Position numbers and translations under genes: made by a program. 64,000 nt of DNA, taken from Pseudomonas putida (GTDB taxonomy: Bacteria; Pseudomonadota; Gammaproteobacteria; Pseudomonadales; Pseudomonadaceae). Below the pieces are notes generated by a model. That model did no database searches. It saw nothing but the letters and a program-made list of their open reading frames with translations, and was not told where the DNA came from. Location of the stretch: positions 124,001 through 188,000 of the forward strand of contig NZ_MINI01000028.1 of assembly GCF_002906855.1 (NCBI RefSeq), read 5' to 3'. This document shows positions 31,330-39,641 of the stretch, in pieces (positions within the stretch are counted from its first letter, which is position 1; the number at the start of each line of letters is the position of its first letter).

Positions 31330-34125
31330 ATGGCCTCTTTGAATGCCCCAGCTTTGCACGCTGGCACTCCCAGGTTGGTGGTACTTTGCGTGCGCGGTTT
31401 ACCCGTACGCGAGGTCGACAGTTATCGTAACGATGCCGCAGACGTCGTTGAATTGCACATCACCCGGCATCAGTACAATGCCCGTGGTCATCTTGCACTA
31501 AGCCGTGACCCGCGCCTTGCCGAAACGGCTACCCCGAACTTTCGCTGGCACAGCGACTTGTCTGGGCGACCTCTTTACACCGAAAGTGTCGATGCCGGCT
31601 CGAGCGTGGCCCTGCCTGACGTGGCCGGGCGTCCGCTGCTGGCGGTCAGTGCTACCGGCGTCAGCCAAGCGTGCTTCCATGAAGTACCTTCGCTACCCGG
31701 CAGGCTGCTGGCCGTGACGGAGCAGGGCGCTGGCGAAGCGCTGCCGCGTGTCGCAGAGCTCTATCGCTGGGCAGGCCTGAGCCCAGGCGAAAAGAACCGC
31801 AACCTTGCGGGTCAGTGCGTTCGCCATTACGACACCGCAGGCCTCATCGAACTGCAAAACCTCGCGCTCACCGGTGCAGCGCTGGCCCAGTCTCGCCGCG
31901 TGCTTGCAGGCGAAGACGAGGCGGACTGGGCGGGTGACGACGAGCAAGCATGGCAGGCCACACTGGAGCCAGAGCGCTATGTGACGTTGCGTACGCTAGA
32001 TACCACGGGAATCCAGTTGACCCAGACTGATGCGCGGGGCCACCAGCAACGACAGGCCTATGATGTTGCCGGGCAGCTGCAGGGCAGTTGGTTGACCCTG
32101 CAAGGTCAGGCCGCGCAGGTGATCGTTGCTTCCTTGCGTTACTCGCCATCGGGCCACAAGCAGCAGGAAGTCCATGGTAATGGAGTAGTCACGGACTACG
32201 GCCTCGATCCACTGACTCAATGGCTGACTGGCATCTGTGTGCAGCGCCCAGGCACGCGGACCTCCGCTGCCACGACACTGCAGGATTTACGCTACCGCTA
32301 CGACCCAGTAGGGAATGTGCAGAGTGTGCGCAATGACGCCGAAGCCACCCGCTTCTGGCGCAATCAGAAGGTAACGGCAGAAAGTACCTTCAGCTACGAC
32401 AGCCTGTACCAGCTGGTGCAGGCAACGGGGCGGGAGATGGTCGGGCGTGGTGCTCAAGGTCCACAGTTGCCTGATGTACTGGTTCCCTTGCCAACCGACG
32501 AAAGCGCCCTCACAAATTACACGCGCCGCTACAGCTACGACCGCGCGGGCAACCTCACCCAGATGCAACACAGCGCTCCGGCCAGCAACAACACCTACAC
32601 CACTCGAATGACCGTCTCCAACCGCAGCAACCGTGCAGTGCTGGCGCGTGAGGGCCTGTTGCCTGAGCAGGTGGATGAATTGTTCGATGCCGGTGGCCAT
32701 CAACTGGAGCTGCTGGCCGGACAGGACCTGCGCTGGAATGCGCGGGGTGAGTTGGCGCAGGTGAAACCGATCGAACGTGAGGCGGGCGCGGATGATCGCG
32801 AGTGGTACCGCTATGGGGGTGACGGGATGCGCCTGCTCAAGGTGAACGAGCAGCAGGCAGTGGGTGTCACTCAATCTCAGCGAGTGCTGTATCTGGATGG
32901 CCTGGAATTGCGCGACACCGATGAAGATACCCGCCTGCATGTAATCAAGGTTGCAGCAGGGGGCGGTGCGCAAGTACAAGTCCTGCACTGGGCCAGTGGC
33001 TTGCCGGCAGGCCTGAACAATGATCAGGTCCGCTACAGCTATCAAAACCTGATTGGCAGCAGCGGGCTGGAGCTGGATGGGCAAGGATCGGTCATTAGCC
33101 AAGAGGAATACTACCCGTTCGGCGGCACGTCCGTATGGACGGCGCGCAGCCAGATCGAAGCCGAATACAAAACCATTCGTTACTCCGGGAAAGAGGGCGA
33201 TGCGACAGGACTGTATTACTACGGTTATCGCTATTACCAGCCGTGGGCTGGCCGCTGGCTGAATGCTGACCCAGCCAAAACGGTAGATGGGCTCAATCTT
33301 TATCGGATGGTGCGTAACAATCCCGCGACGCTGCATGACCCCAATGGAATTGAATCACAGAAAGAAGGGTATATCCTTATCCCGTTTGTGAAGGGCAACC
33401 TCCGAGAGATTGCATATGAACTTAATTTTCAGCGAGCAAGTAAGCGGAAAACACTCAGGACTATTCTTGTCGCCGATGACGAGCTGAAGAATCACTTAGA
33501 GGTTCGGAGGAAAGCTGACGAACGAAAAGCCAAAGCTGACGTCGACAGGCACCTTGTGACGCTTGCTGATTTCGAACGCAAGGTCTCTACAGCATCGGAT
33601 GAGATACTTAGACAAACCGCTCGCAGCAAAGTCAAATTCAGTCGAGAAGTACTTGAGGTACTTGAGCTTGATCATAGTGTGATCAGGGATACAAGATTTG
33701 AGTCTGTAGCGTCGACGCTGGCCGGCCTTGATCCAGAAAAGAGTAAACTCTACCTGTGGGGGCACGGGCTAGCGGGTGATAATCGCCTTACGCATGAGAC
33801 TGAAACCTTTACGACGAATCAGCTTGTAACATTTCTTATTGAAAGCGGGCTGCGTACTGACTTCAAAGATGTTCGCTCCCTTTCGTGCTACGGCGCTGAT
33901 GCAGTCACGCCCAATTCATTTGCCTTTGAGGAGGTCAGCGGCGTACAGCATTCGTTTGGCCAAGCTCTCCTCAACTCTTTTAGAGACAGAGGCTTCCCCG
34001 ATGTGGTGGTAAGCGCCTATCACGGTTTAGTGATACGTGAGGAGATCGGGGTTAATCAGGTTCGTATTGGTGACGAGAAACGACGTCGTTCTGCAGCAAG
34101 AAGAGAGTTCGCGGAAAAGGCGTAA
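31330..34125 (+). CDS. TccC-like Rhs toxin, tail with cysteine-peptidase-like motifs (copy 2)
   Basis: This 931-residue tandem paralogue of the preceding gene starts 88 bases after its stop. The core aligns with copy 1 without gaps up to DPNG (again at residue 670) and is nearly identical from about residue 58 to 575. The tail (674-931) differs but keeps a related plan: a GYILIPFVKGN opening, a charged helical stretch, then LYLWGHGLAGD (His812) and RSLSCYGAD (Cys853), ending in a VVVSAYHGLV strand. It lacks the hydrophobic insert of copy 1. ATG 31330 gives MASLNAPALHAGTP, aligned with copy 1. The ribosome site is weak. Target and secretion route are unknown. Confidence 0.83.
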   Translation: MASLNAPALHAGTPRLVVLCVRGLPVREVDSYRNDAADVVELHITRHQYNARGHLALSRDPRLAETATPNFRWHSDLSGRPLYTESVDAGSSVALPDVAGRPLLAVSATGVSQACFHEVPSLPGRLLAVTEQGAGEALPRVAELYRWAGLSPGEKNRNLAGQCVRHYDTAGLIELQNLALTGAALAQSRRVLAGEDEADWAGDDEQAWQATLEPERYVTLRTLDTTGIQLTQTDARGHQQRQAYDVAGQLQGSWLTLQGQAAQVIVASLRYSPSGHKQQEVHGNGVVTDYGLDPLTQWLTGICVQRPGTRTSAATTLQDLRYRYDPVGNVQSVRNDAEATRFWRNQKVTAESTFSYDSLYQLVQATGREMVGRGAQGPQLPDVLVPLPTDESALTNYTRRYSYDRAGNLTQMQHSAPASNNTYTTRMTVSNRSNRAVLAREGLLPEQVDELFDAGGHQLELLAGQDLRWNARGELAQVKPIEREAGADDREWYRYGGDGMRLLKVNEQQAVGVTQSQRVLYLDGLELRDTDEDTRLHVIKVAAGGGAQVQVLHWASGLPAGLNNDQVRYSYQNLIGSSGLELDGQGSVISQEEYYPFGGTSVWTARSQIEAEYKTIRYSGKEGDATGLYYYGYRYYQPWAGRWLNADPAKTVDGLNLYRMVRNNPATLHDPNGIESQKEGYILIPFVKGNLREIAYELNFQRASKRKTLRTILVADDELKNHLEVRRKADERKAKADVDRHLVTLADFERKVSTASDEILRQTARSKVKFSREVLEVLELDHSVIRDTRFESVASTLAGLDPEKSKLYLWGHGLAGDNRLTHETETFTTNQLVTFLIESGLRTDFKDVRSLSCYGADAVTPNSFAFEEVSGVQHSFGQALLNSFRDRGFPDVVVSAYHGLVIREEIGVNQVRIGDEKRRRSAARREFAEKA

Positions 34126-34212
34126 ACAATCGAGCATTGGCGAGTGTGATGAATACCTTTCAGATGAGTGACTGTGCTCATGTCTTCGGCTCTCTTTCGG
34201 CTATGTAGCAAT

Positions 34213-34247
34213 GGGCAGCGTGCTTAGGATCGTGTTTTTAGCTGCCC
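34213..34247. terminator. Weak inverted repeat in the gap after the second Rhs gene
   Basis: GGGCAGC (34213-34219) and GCTGCCC (34241-34247) form a 7-bp stem with a 21-base loop containing TTTTTA. It lies between the convergent Rhs and glgX genes and may end one or both transcripts. No gene is visible in 34126-34294. Confidence 0.3.
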
Positions 34248-34294
34248 AACATTAGGTATCGAATTTCCAGAGCAAGCTCAGGCAGGCTGAATCA

Positions 34295-36448
34295 CTACTC
34301 CTCCTCGCGCTGTAATACCATCAAAAGCAACGACCGGCCTTTGACTTCGAAGGTGCTGTCGAACTGCAGGTGTTGCGGCTTGCGCATCTCTGGCCGGTCG
34401 GTATCAATCAGGCAGCTCCAGTACTCGCCTTCGGGCACTGCCGGCAGCAGGAACGGCACCACATCATGGTGCGCATTGACGATCAACAGCATGGTCGCCT
34501 CCGACCCCGGTCGCGCGATGCCACTGACCTGCGCGCGGCCATCGATCAGCATGCCCAGGCAGCGGCCGTGCGGGTCTTCCCACTGCTCCACGCTCATCTC
34601 GCTGCCATCCGGCGCCAGCCAGGTCACATCCTTGACCCCGATCGCTTCGTTGTAATCGCCGACCAGGAAGCGCGAGCGGCGTAGCACCGGGTATGCCAGG
34701 CGCAGGCGAGTCAGGCGCTTGACGAAGGCCAGCAGTTCCTTGCCTTCATCGTCCAGGTCCCAGTTGACCCAGCCGATCTCGCTGTCCTGGCAGTAGGCGT
34801 TGTTGTTGCCATGTTGGGTGCGGCTGAATTCATCGCCGGCGACAATCATCGGCGTGCCCTGAGCCAGTAACAGCGTGGCAAAGAAGTTGCGCATCTGGCG
34901 CATGCGCAGGGCGTTGATTTCAGGGTCGTCGGTGGGGCCTTCAGCACCACAGTTCCATGACAGGTTGTTGTCGGTGCCGTCCTGGTTGTTCTCGTCGTTG
35001 TCTTCGTTGTGCTTGCTGTTGTACGACACCAGGTCACGCAGGGTGAAGCCATCGTGGGCGGTGATGAAGTTGACCGAGGAATACGGCCGGCGCCCGCGGT
35101 TGTTGAACATGTCTCCCGAAGCGGTGATCCGTGCGGCGAAATCGGCCAGTTGGCCTTCGTCGCCTTTCCAGAAGGCCCGTGCGGTATCGCGGAAGCGGTC
35201 GTTCCACTCGGCCCAGCCGGGCGCGAAGTTGCCCACCTGGTAGCCGCCAGGGCCGCAGTCCCAGGGTTCGGCGATCAGCTTGACCTGGCTGAGCATCGGG
35301 TCCTGGCGGCAGGCGACGAGGAATCCGTGGCGCTCGCTATAGCCATCGTGGTAGCGGCCGAGGATGGTCGCCAGGTCGAAGCGGAAACCGTCCACGCGCA
35401 TTTCCCCGGCCCAGTAGCGCAGCGAGTCGGTGACCAGTTGCAGCACCCGCGGGTGGCTGAGGTCGAGGGTGTTGCCGGTGCCGGAGTCGTTGATGTAGAA
35501 GCGCTTGTCGTCAGGCATCAGGCGGTAGTACGAGGCATTGTCGATGCCGCGCATCGACAGGGTCGGGCCGCGTTCGTTGCCTTCGGCGGTGTGGTTGTAG
35601 ACCACGTCGAGGATCACCTCCAGGCCGGCGTCGTGCAGGTGCGCGACCATCTCCTTGAACTCGGCAATCTTGCCGCTGGCCAGGTAGCGCGGGTGCGGCG
35701 CGAAGAAGGCGATGCTGTTGTAGCCCCAGTAGTTGTTCAGGCCTTTTTCCAGCAGGTGCTGGTCGTTGACGAAGGCGTGGATCGGCAGCAGCTCGATGCT
35801 CGACACACCCAGGTCCTTGATGTGCTTGAGCAGCTCGTCGTTGGCAAGGCCCGCGAAGGTGCCGCGGAGTTCTTCTGGCACCGCCGGGTGGCGCATGCTG
35901 ATGCCGCGGGTGTGGGCTTCGTAGATGATCGTGCGTTCCCAGGGCACCTGCACGGGTTGGTCGCGGCCCCAGGTGAAGGCCGGGTCGATGACCTTGCACT
36001 TGGGCACGAAGGGCGCGCTGTCGCGTTCGTCGAACGACAGGTCACCGTCGGGGTGGCCGATGGTGTAGCCGAACAGCGCCTCGGACCATTTCAAGCTGCC
36101 GACCAGTTGCTTGGCATAGGGGTCGATCAGCAATTTGTTGGGGTTGAAACGATGGCCGTTTTCCGGCTCGTAAGGGCCGTACACGCGGTAACCGTAGACC
36201 AGCCCGGGATGAGCATCGGGCAGGTAGCCGTGGTAGATCTCGTCAGTGTACTCGGGCAGTTCGATGCGCTCGATTTCCTGCTCGCCGGTGGAGTCGAACA
36301 GACACAGTTCGACCTTGGTGGCGTTGGCCGAGAACAGGGCAAAGTTGACCCCCAGGCCGTCCCAGGTAGCGCCCAGGGGGAAGGGCAGGCCTTCGCGGAT
36401 ACGCGACGGGGCGACGGAGCGGGTTTTCTTCGGGGTACGGGGGCTCAT
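34295..36448 (-). CDS. glgX: Glycogen debranching enzyme
   Basis: This 717-residue GH13 isoamylase-type enzyme cleaves alpha-1,6 branches of glycogen to release linear maltodextrins. It has an N-terminal CBM48 (about 20-130, GATWDGLGVNFALFSANATK) and the catalytic acids in GFRFDLATILGR (Asp), VKLIAEPWDCGPGGYQ (Glu) and FITAHDGFTLRDLVSYN (Asp). Typical QDSEIGWVNWDL and GTPMIVAGDEFSRTQHGNNN blocks are present. The start at 36448 (MSPRTPKK) is preferred over a much longer low-complexity reading upstream that crosses a REP pair. It is read in the same direction as treY, malQ, treZ and glgA. Confidence 0.94.
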   Translation of the reverse strand: MSPRTPKKTRSVAPSRIREGLPFPLGATWDGLGVNFALFSANATKVELCLFDSTGEQEIERIELPEYTDEIYHGYLPDAHPGLVYGYRVYGPYEPENGHRFNPNKLLIDPYAKQLVGSLKWSEALFGYTIGHPDGDLSFDERDSAPFVPKCKVIDPAFTWGRDQPVQVPWERTIIYEAHTRGISMRHPAVPEELRGTFAGLANDELLKHIKDLGVSSIELLPIHAFVNDQHLLEKGLNNYWGYNSIAFFAPHPRYLASGKIAEFKEMVAHLHDAGLEVILDVVYNHTAEGNERGPTLSMRGIDNASYYRLMPDDKRFYINDSGTGNTLDLSHPRVLQLVTDSLRYWAGEMRVDGFRFDLATILGRYHDGYSERHGFLVACRQDPMLSQVKLIAEPWDCGPGGYQVGNFAPGWAEWNDRFRDTARAFWKGDEGQLADFAARITASGDMFNNRGRRPYSSVNFITAHDGFTLRDLVSYNSKHNEDNDENNQDGTDNNLSWNCGAEGPTDDPEINALRMRQMRNFFATLLLAQGTPMIVAGDEFSRTQHGNNNAYCQDSEIGWVNWDLDDEGKELLAFVKRLTRLRLAYPVLRRSRFLVGDYNEAIGVKDVTWLAPDGSEMSVEQWEDPHGRCLGMLIDGRAQVSGIARPGSEATMLLIVNAHHDVVPFLLPAVPEGEYWSCLIDTDRPEMRKPQHLQFDSTFEVKGRSLLLMVLQREEE

Positions 36449-36500
36449 GGCGGTCCTCGATTGGCCGTGGTGATGGGGGGACTGCGGGGACCTGTGAGGG

Positions 36501-36576
36501 CCGCTTCGCGGGGCAAGCGCGCTCCTAAAGGATATTGCGTCCCCCTGTAGGAGCGGGCTTGCCCCGCGAAGAGGCC
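36501..36576. repeat. Convergent REP pair between the DUF2934 gene and glgX
   Basis: Copies lie at 36501-36531 and 36546-36576. Unlike the other three pairs, this one sits between two genes read in the same direction, inside the presumed glg/tre operon. It could therefore lower expression of the distal glgX or stabilise the upstream message. Confidence 0.8.
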
Positions 36577-36585
36577 CGCACAGGC

Positions 36586-36852
36586 TTAACCTGCGGTGGG
36601 CTTCTTCACTGCGCGAGGCTTCTTGGCGGCAGGCGTTTTTGCCGCAGGCAGGGCAGTGACCTTGGGCTCGGCAGGCGCCTTGGGCTTGGCCGGTGCCCGC
36701 TTGCGCGGTTCTGCCTTGGGTGCCAGCGCCTCGGCTTCGGCAAGCTTGCGGGCCATCTCCCAATGGCGCTCCTCTTGCCCCTCCGGCTTACCTTCCGATT
36801 CCCAGATCTGGTAAGCAAATTCGCGTACTCGTTTTTCTTCGACACTCATCAC
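36586..36852 (-). CDS. DUF2934 protein with histone H1-like tail
   Basis: This is an 88-residue protein. Residues 1 to about 42 form a DUF2934 domain (EEKRVREFAYQIWESEGKPE, then HWEMARKLAEAE). The rest is a Lys/Ala/Pro tail with PAAKTPAAKKPRAVKKP-like repeats similar to histone H1 or AlgP tails. The start may be 36852 or the next ATG at 36849. It lies 14 bases after the treY start side in the same operon orientation. DUF2934 genes often accompany trehalose/glycogen genes, but no function is known to me. Confidence 0.8.
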   Translation of the reverse strand: MMSVEEKRVREFAYQIWESEGKPEGQEERHWEMARKLAEAEALAPKAEPRKRAPAKPKAPAEPKVTALPAAKTPAAKKPRAVKKPTAG

Positions 36853-36866
36853 GACGCTCCTGAATG

Positions 36867-39641
36867 CTATGCATGTTCAATCAACAGGTTGAGCGGAAAT
36901 TGCGACAGAACCGCGCTCAACATCAGCTCCTTTGTAGGGCTGACAGCGGCTGTACCGAAAAGTCCAGTCCAAGTGGCAGGCGACAAGGCAAACGGCAGGA
37001 TCACCCGGGTGTCGTCCCAGTTCTGTGCCGGGATCAACGGTGTAGTGGCGCCGCCGAGCAGGCCGCTGGCCAGGCGCGGGGCGATAACGATGGCGCGTTG
37101 GCTTTCACCCAGGCGGGCGAAGGCGATGACCTGCTCGGCATGCCGGCCCTGCACGTTCAGCGGCAGATAGGCGCCGCGGCGGAACAGCTCGGCATTGGCC
37201 TGGCGGCAGTCCAGCACCCGGGCGATCAGGGCCTGCTTGATGCGGCCGTCGCGCCATTGCGCCAGTAGCTCGGCGGGCGCGGTGGCATCGTCCAGGGTGC
37301 GGCGCCTGCAAGCGTAGTCCACGGCGCGGCGGTTGTCCGGGTCGACCAGGCTGAAATCCCAGTACTCGTTGCCCTGGTACAGATCGGGCACACCCGGCAC
37401 GGTCATGCGCAGCAGGCTCTGGACCAGGCCGTTGAGGGCGCCGGGGCAGGCGATCAGTTGTGCAGCATCCGCCAGCGACTGGCGCAGCTGCTGGTTTTCC
37501 CGATCCAGCAGCAGTCCGTCGACATAGGCGGCGCAGGCCGCTTCATAGGCCTCGTTCGGCGCGCTCCAGCTGCTGCGCAGCTTGGCTTCGCGCAGGGCCT
37601 TCTGTTGCCATTGGCGGATGCGTTCGGCGTACTGGCGCAGCGCGTTGTCGTCGTGCAGGTCGAGGGTCAGTGGCCAGCTGCCCAGCAACGTCTGCAACAG
37701 CAGCAGTTCGTCGCCGGGGCTGGGTGCCACACCGTCGTCCAGTTGCTCGCGCAGCGGTGCAGCCAGCTCGCGCCAGTGCTCGACACGACTGGCCAACCAT
37801 GGGCCGCGCTCGCTCAGTACAGCCAGGCGCGCGCGGCTGTCTTCGCCACGCTTGTGGTCGTGGGTGGCGGTGGCGAGCAGGTTGTCGGGGAAGTCGCGCA
37901 GGCGACGCTGGGCCTCGTTATGGAAATGCTCGGTGCCGGCGCTGAAGCGCTCGGCCTCGAAGCCGACATCGTTGCGCGACAACAGCCGCGCCGAACGATA
38001 GAAGGCGGTGTCCTCCACGGCCTTGGCGGCACTGGGGGCGGTGAGCTGCTGGAAGCGCACACAGGCATGGCGCAGGTGCTTGCGCGGCCGGCCCGGGGCC
38101 ATCTGGCGCCAAGGCTGGCCACCAAGCCATTGCTCAAGCTGGTCGAGCAGTGGCCAGTCGGCTTCACCCAGGTCCCTGCGGGCATTGGCCAGGGCCTGTT
38201 GGAAGAAGCGTTCGTCCTCTGCCGGGCGTCCGCAGGCGTTGAAGTAGGTGCGATAGACAGGGTAATGCGCAACCAGCGCCTGCAGTGCGCGGCGGATCGC
38301 GCCGAGGGTCAGGTCGCGGGTCATCAGGTCGTCGCGGGCGACCTGCAGCAGGGCCTGGGCCACGGATTCGCAGTCGCCGGCCAGGCTGGCGTTGAGCACC
38401 AGGTGGCGCGCCAGGCGCACTTCCTCGGCGAAGTCGGGGCGTTCGCTGACGGTGGCCCACAGCTCGGTCAGCGGCGTTTCGCCGGCCGGGTCGTGCTGCA
38501 GCAGCGAGACCTGGTTCATGAACTCGTAGCCGGTGGTGCCGTCGGTAAGCCAGTCGCGGTGCAGGTGTTCGTCGGTGCCGAGGATCTTTTCCACGTAGAT
38601 CGGGAAGTGCTCCAGCGCGGCCTGCAACGGGCGCCTGGCAAGCAGGCTGTCGACCCGGCGACGCAGCTTGCGGCAGTACCCGCGCGGGTCGGCCAGGCCG
38701 TCGATATGGTCGATGCGCAGGCCGTCCACCAGGCCGCGCTCGATCAGTTCGAACAGCTTGGCGTGGGTCGCCTCGAACACCACGGCACGCTCCACCCGCA
38801 GGCCGCCGAGTTCGTTGATGTCGAAGAAGCGCCGCCAGTTGATGTCATCGGCGGCGGTGCGCCAACTGGCCAGGCGGTAGGTCTGGCGTTCGAGCAGCAA
38901 GTGCAGGCGCTTGAAGCCGTTTTCGCTGCGGCTGTCGAAGGCGATCAGGGCCGATTCCAGGTCCGCGCCTTCGCGCACCAGGCGTGCCAGTTCGGCGTGC
39001 AGGGGCAGGGCGTCTGCCAGTGGCTCAGGCGCATCGCGCAGCGCGGTGAAATGCTCGGCCAGGGCCTTTAGTGCAGGCTCGGGGCTCTGCGCCAGTATCC
39101 AGCCATAGTCCAGCGGGCAGATGGGGAAGCGGTGCTGGTAGTGGGCGATCTGCAGCAGGCCCGATGGCTTGTCGAATTGCAGCGGGATTTCACCGTTCTT
39201 CAGCGCCGCGCCATAGTCGCTGCCAAGGAACGGCAGCAGCAACTGCCCGGCCAGCAGTGGGTCGCTGGAGTGCCACTGGATGTCGAAGAACTCCGCGTAG
39301 GGGCTGCGCCGGCCCCAGGCCAGCAGGCTCTGCCACCAGGGGTTGTCGGCGCCGCCCACGGCCATGTGGTTGGACACCGTGTCGAGGATCAGCCCCATGC
39401 CGTGCTGGCGCAGCGCAGCCACCAGCCGTTGCAACGCGGCCTCGCCACCCAGCTCGGGGTTGACGCAGGTCGGGTCGACCACGTCGTAACCGTGGCGCGA
39501 GCCGGCGCGGGCCTTGAGGATGGGCGAGGCATACAGGTGGCTGATGCCCAGCTGGGCAAAATACGGCACCAGTGGCACGGCGTCATCGAGGGTGAAGTCG
39601 CTGTGAAATTGCAGGCGCAGGGTCGCGGTCAATGGCTTCAT
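36867..39641 (-). CDS. treY: Malto-oligosyltrehalose synthase
   Basis: This 924-residue GH13 enzyme converts the reducing-end alpha-1,4 bond of a maltodextrin to an alpha,alpha-1,1 bond. It begins ATLRLQFHSDFTLDDAVPLV and has ISHLYASPILKARAGSRHGY, typical of TreY. The catalytic Asp is in GLRIDHIDGLADPRGY and the Glu in FPIYVEKILGTDEHL. The C-terminal YQGNEYWDFSLVDPDNRR block is diagnostic. The start codon overlaps the malQ stop by 4 bases (ATGA). TreZ, two genes upstream in the same operon, releases trehalose from its product. Confidence 0.95.
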   Translation of the reverse strand: MKPLTATLRLQFHSDFTLDDAVPLVPYFAQLGISHLYASPILKARAGSRHGYDVVDPTCVNPELGGEAALQRLVAALRQHGMGLILDTVSNHMAVGGADNPWWQSLLAWGRRSPYAEFFDIQWHSSDPLLAGQLLLPFLGSDYGAALKNGEIPLQFDKPSGLLQIAHYQHRFPICPLDYGWILAQSPEPALKALAEHFTALRDAPEPLADALPLHAELARLVREGADLESALIAFDSRSENGFKRLHLLLERQTYRLASWRTAADDINWRRFFDINELGGLRVERAVVFEATHAKLFELIERGLVDGLRIDHIDGLADPRGYCRKLRRRVDSLLARRPLQAALEHFPIYVEKILGTDEHLHRDWLTDGTTGYEFMNQVSLLQHDPAGETPLTELWATVSERPDFAEEVRLARHLVLNASLAGDCESVAQALLQVARDDLMTRDLTLGAIRRALQALVAHYPVYRTYFNACGRPAEDERFFQQALANARRDLGEADWPLLDQLEQWLGGQPWRQMAPGRPRKHLRHACVRFQQLTAPSAAKAVEDTAFYRSARLLSRNDVGFEAERFSAGTEHFHNEAQRRLRDFPDNLLATATHDHKRGEDSRARLAVLSERGPWLASRVEHWRELAAPLREQLDDGVAPSPGDELLLLQTLLGSWPLTLDLHDDNALRQYAERIRQWQQKALREAKLRSSWSAPNEAYEAACAAYVDGLLLDRENQQLRQSLADAAQLIACPGALNGLVQSLLRMTVPGVPDLYQGNEYWDFSLVDPDNRRAVDYACRRRTLDDATAPAELLAQWRDGRIKQALIARVLDCRQANAELFRRGAYLPLNVQGRHAEQVIAFARLGESQRAIVIAPRLASGLLGGATTPLIPAQNWDDTRVILPFALSPATWTGLFGTAAVSPTKELMLSAVLSQFPLNLLIEHA

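Noticed and set aside
28478..33020. The large direct repeat as a CRISPR or composite transposon
   Set aside because: It is two long coding copies with no short regular repeats, no terminal inverted repeats and no transposase; it is a tandem gene duplication.
33496..33765. An 89-codon minus-strand frame within the second Rhs tail as a possible immunity gene
   Set aside because: It is antisense to the tail and has no ribosome site I can support; the same applies to the minus-strand frame at 30228-30728 in copy 1. Immunity genes normally follow the toxin on the same strand.
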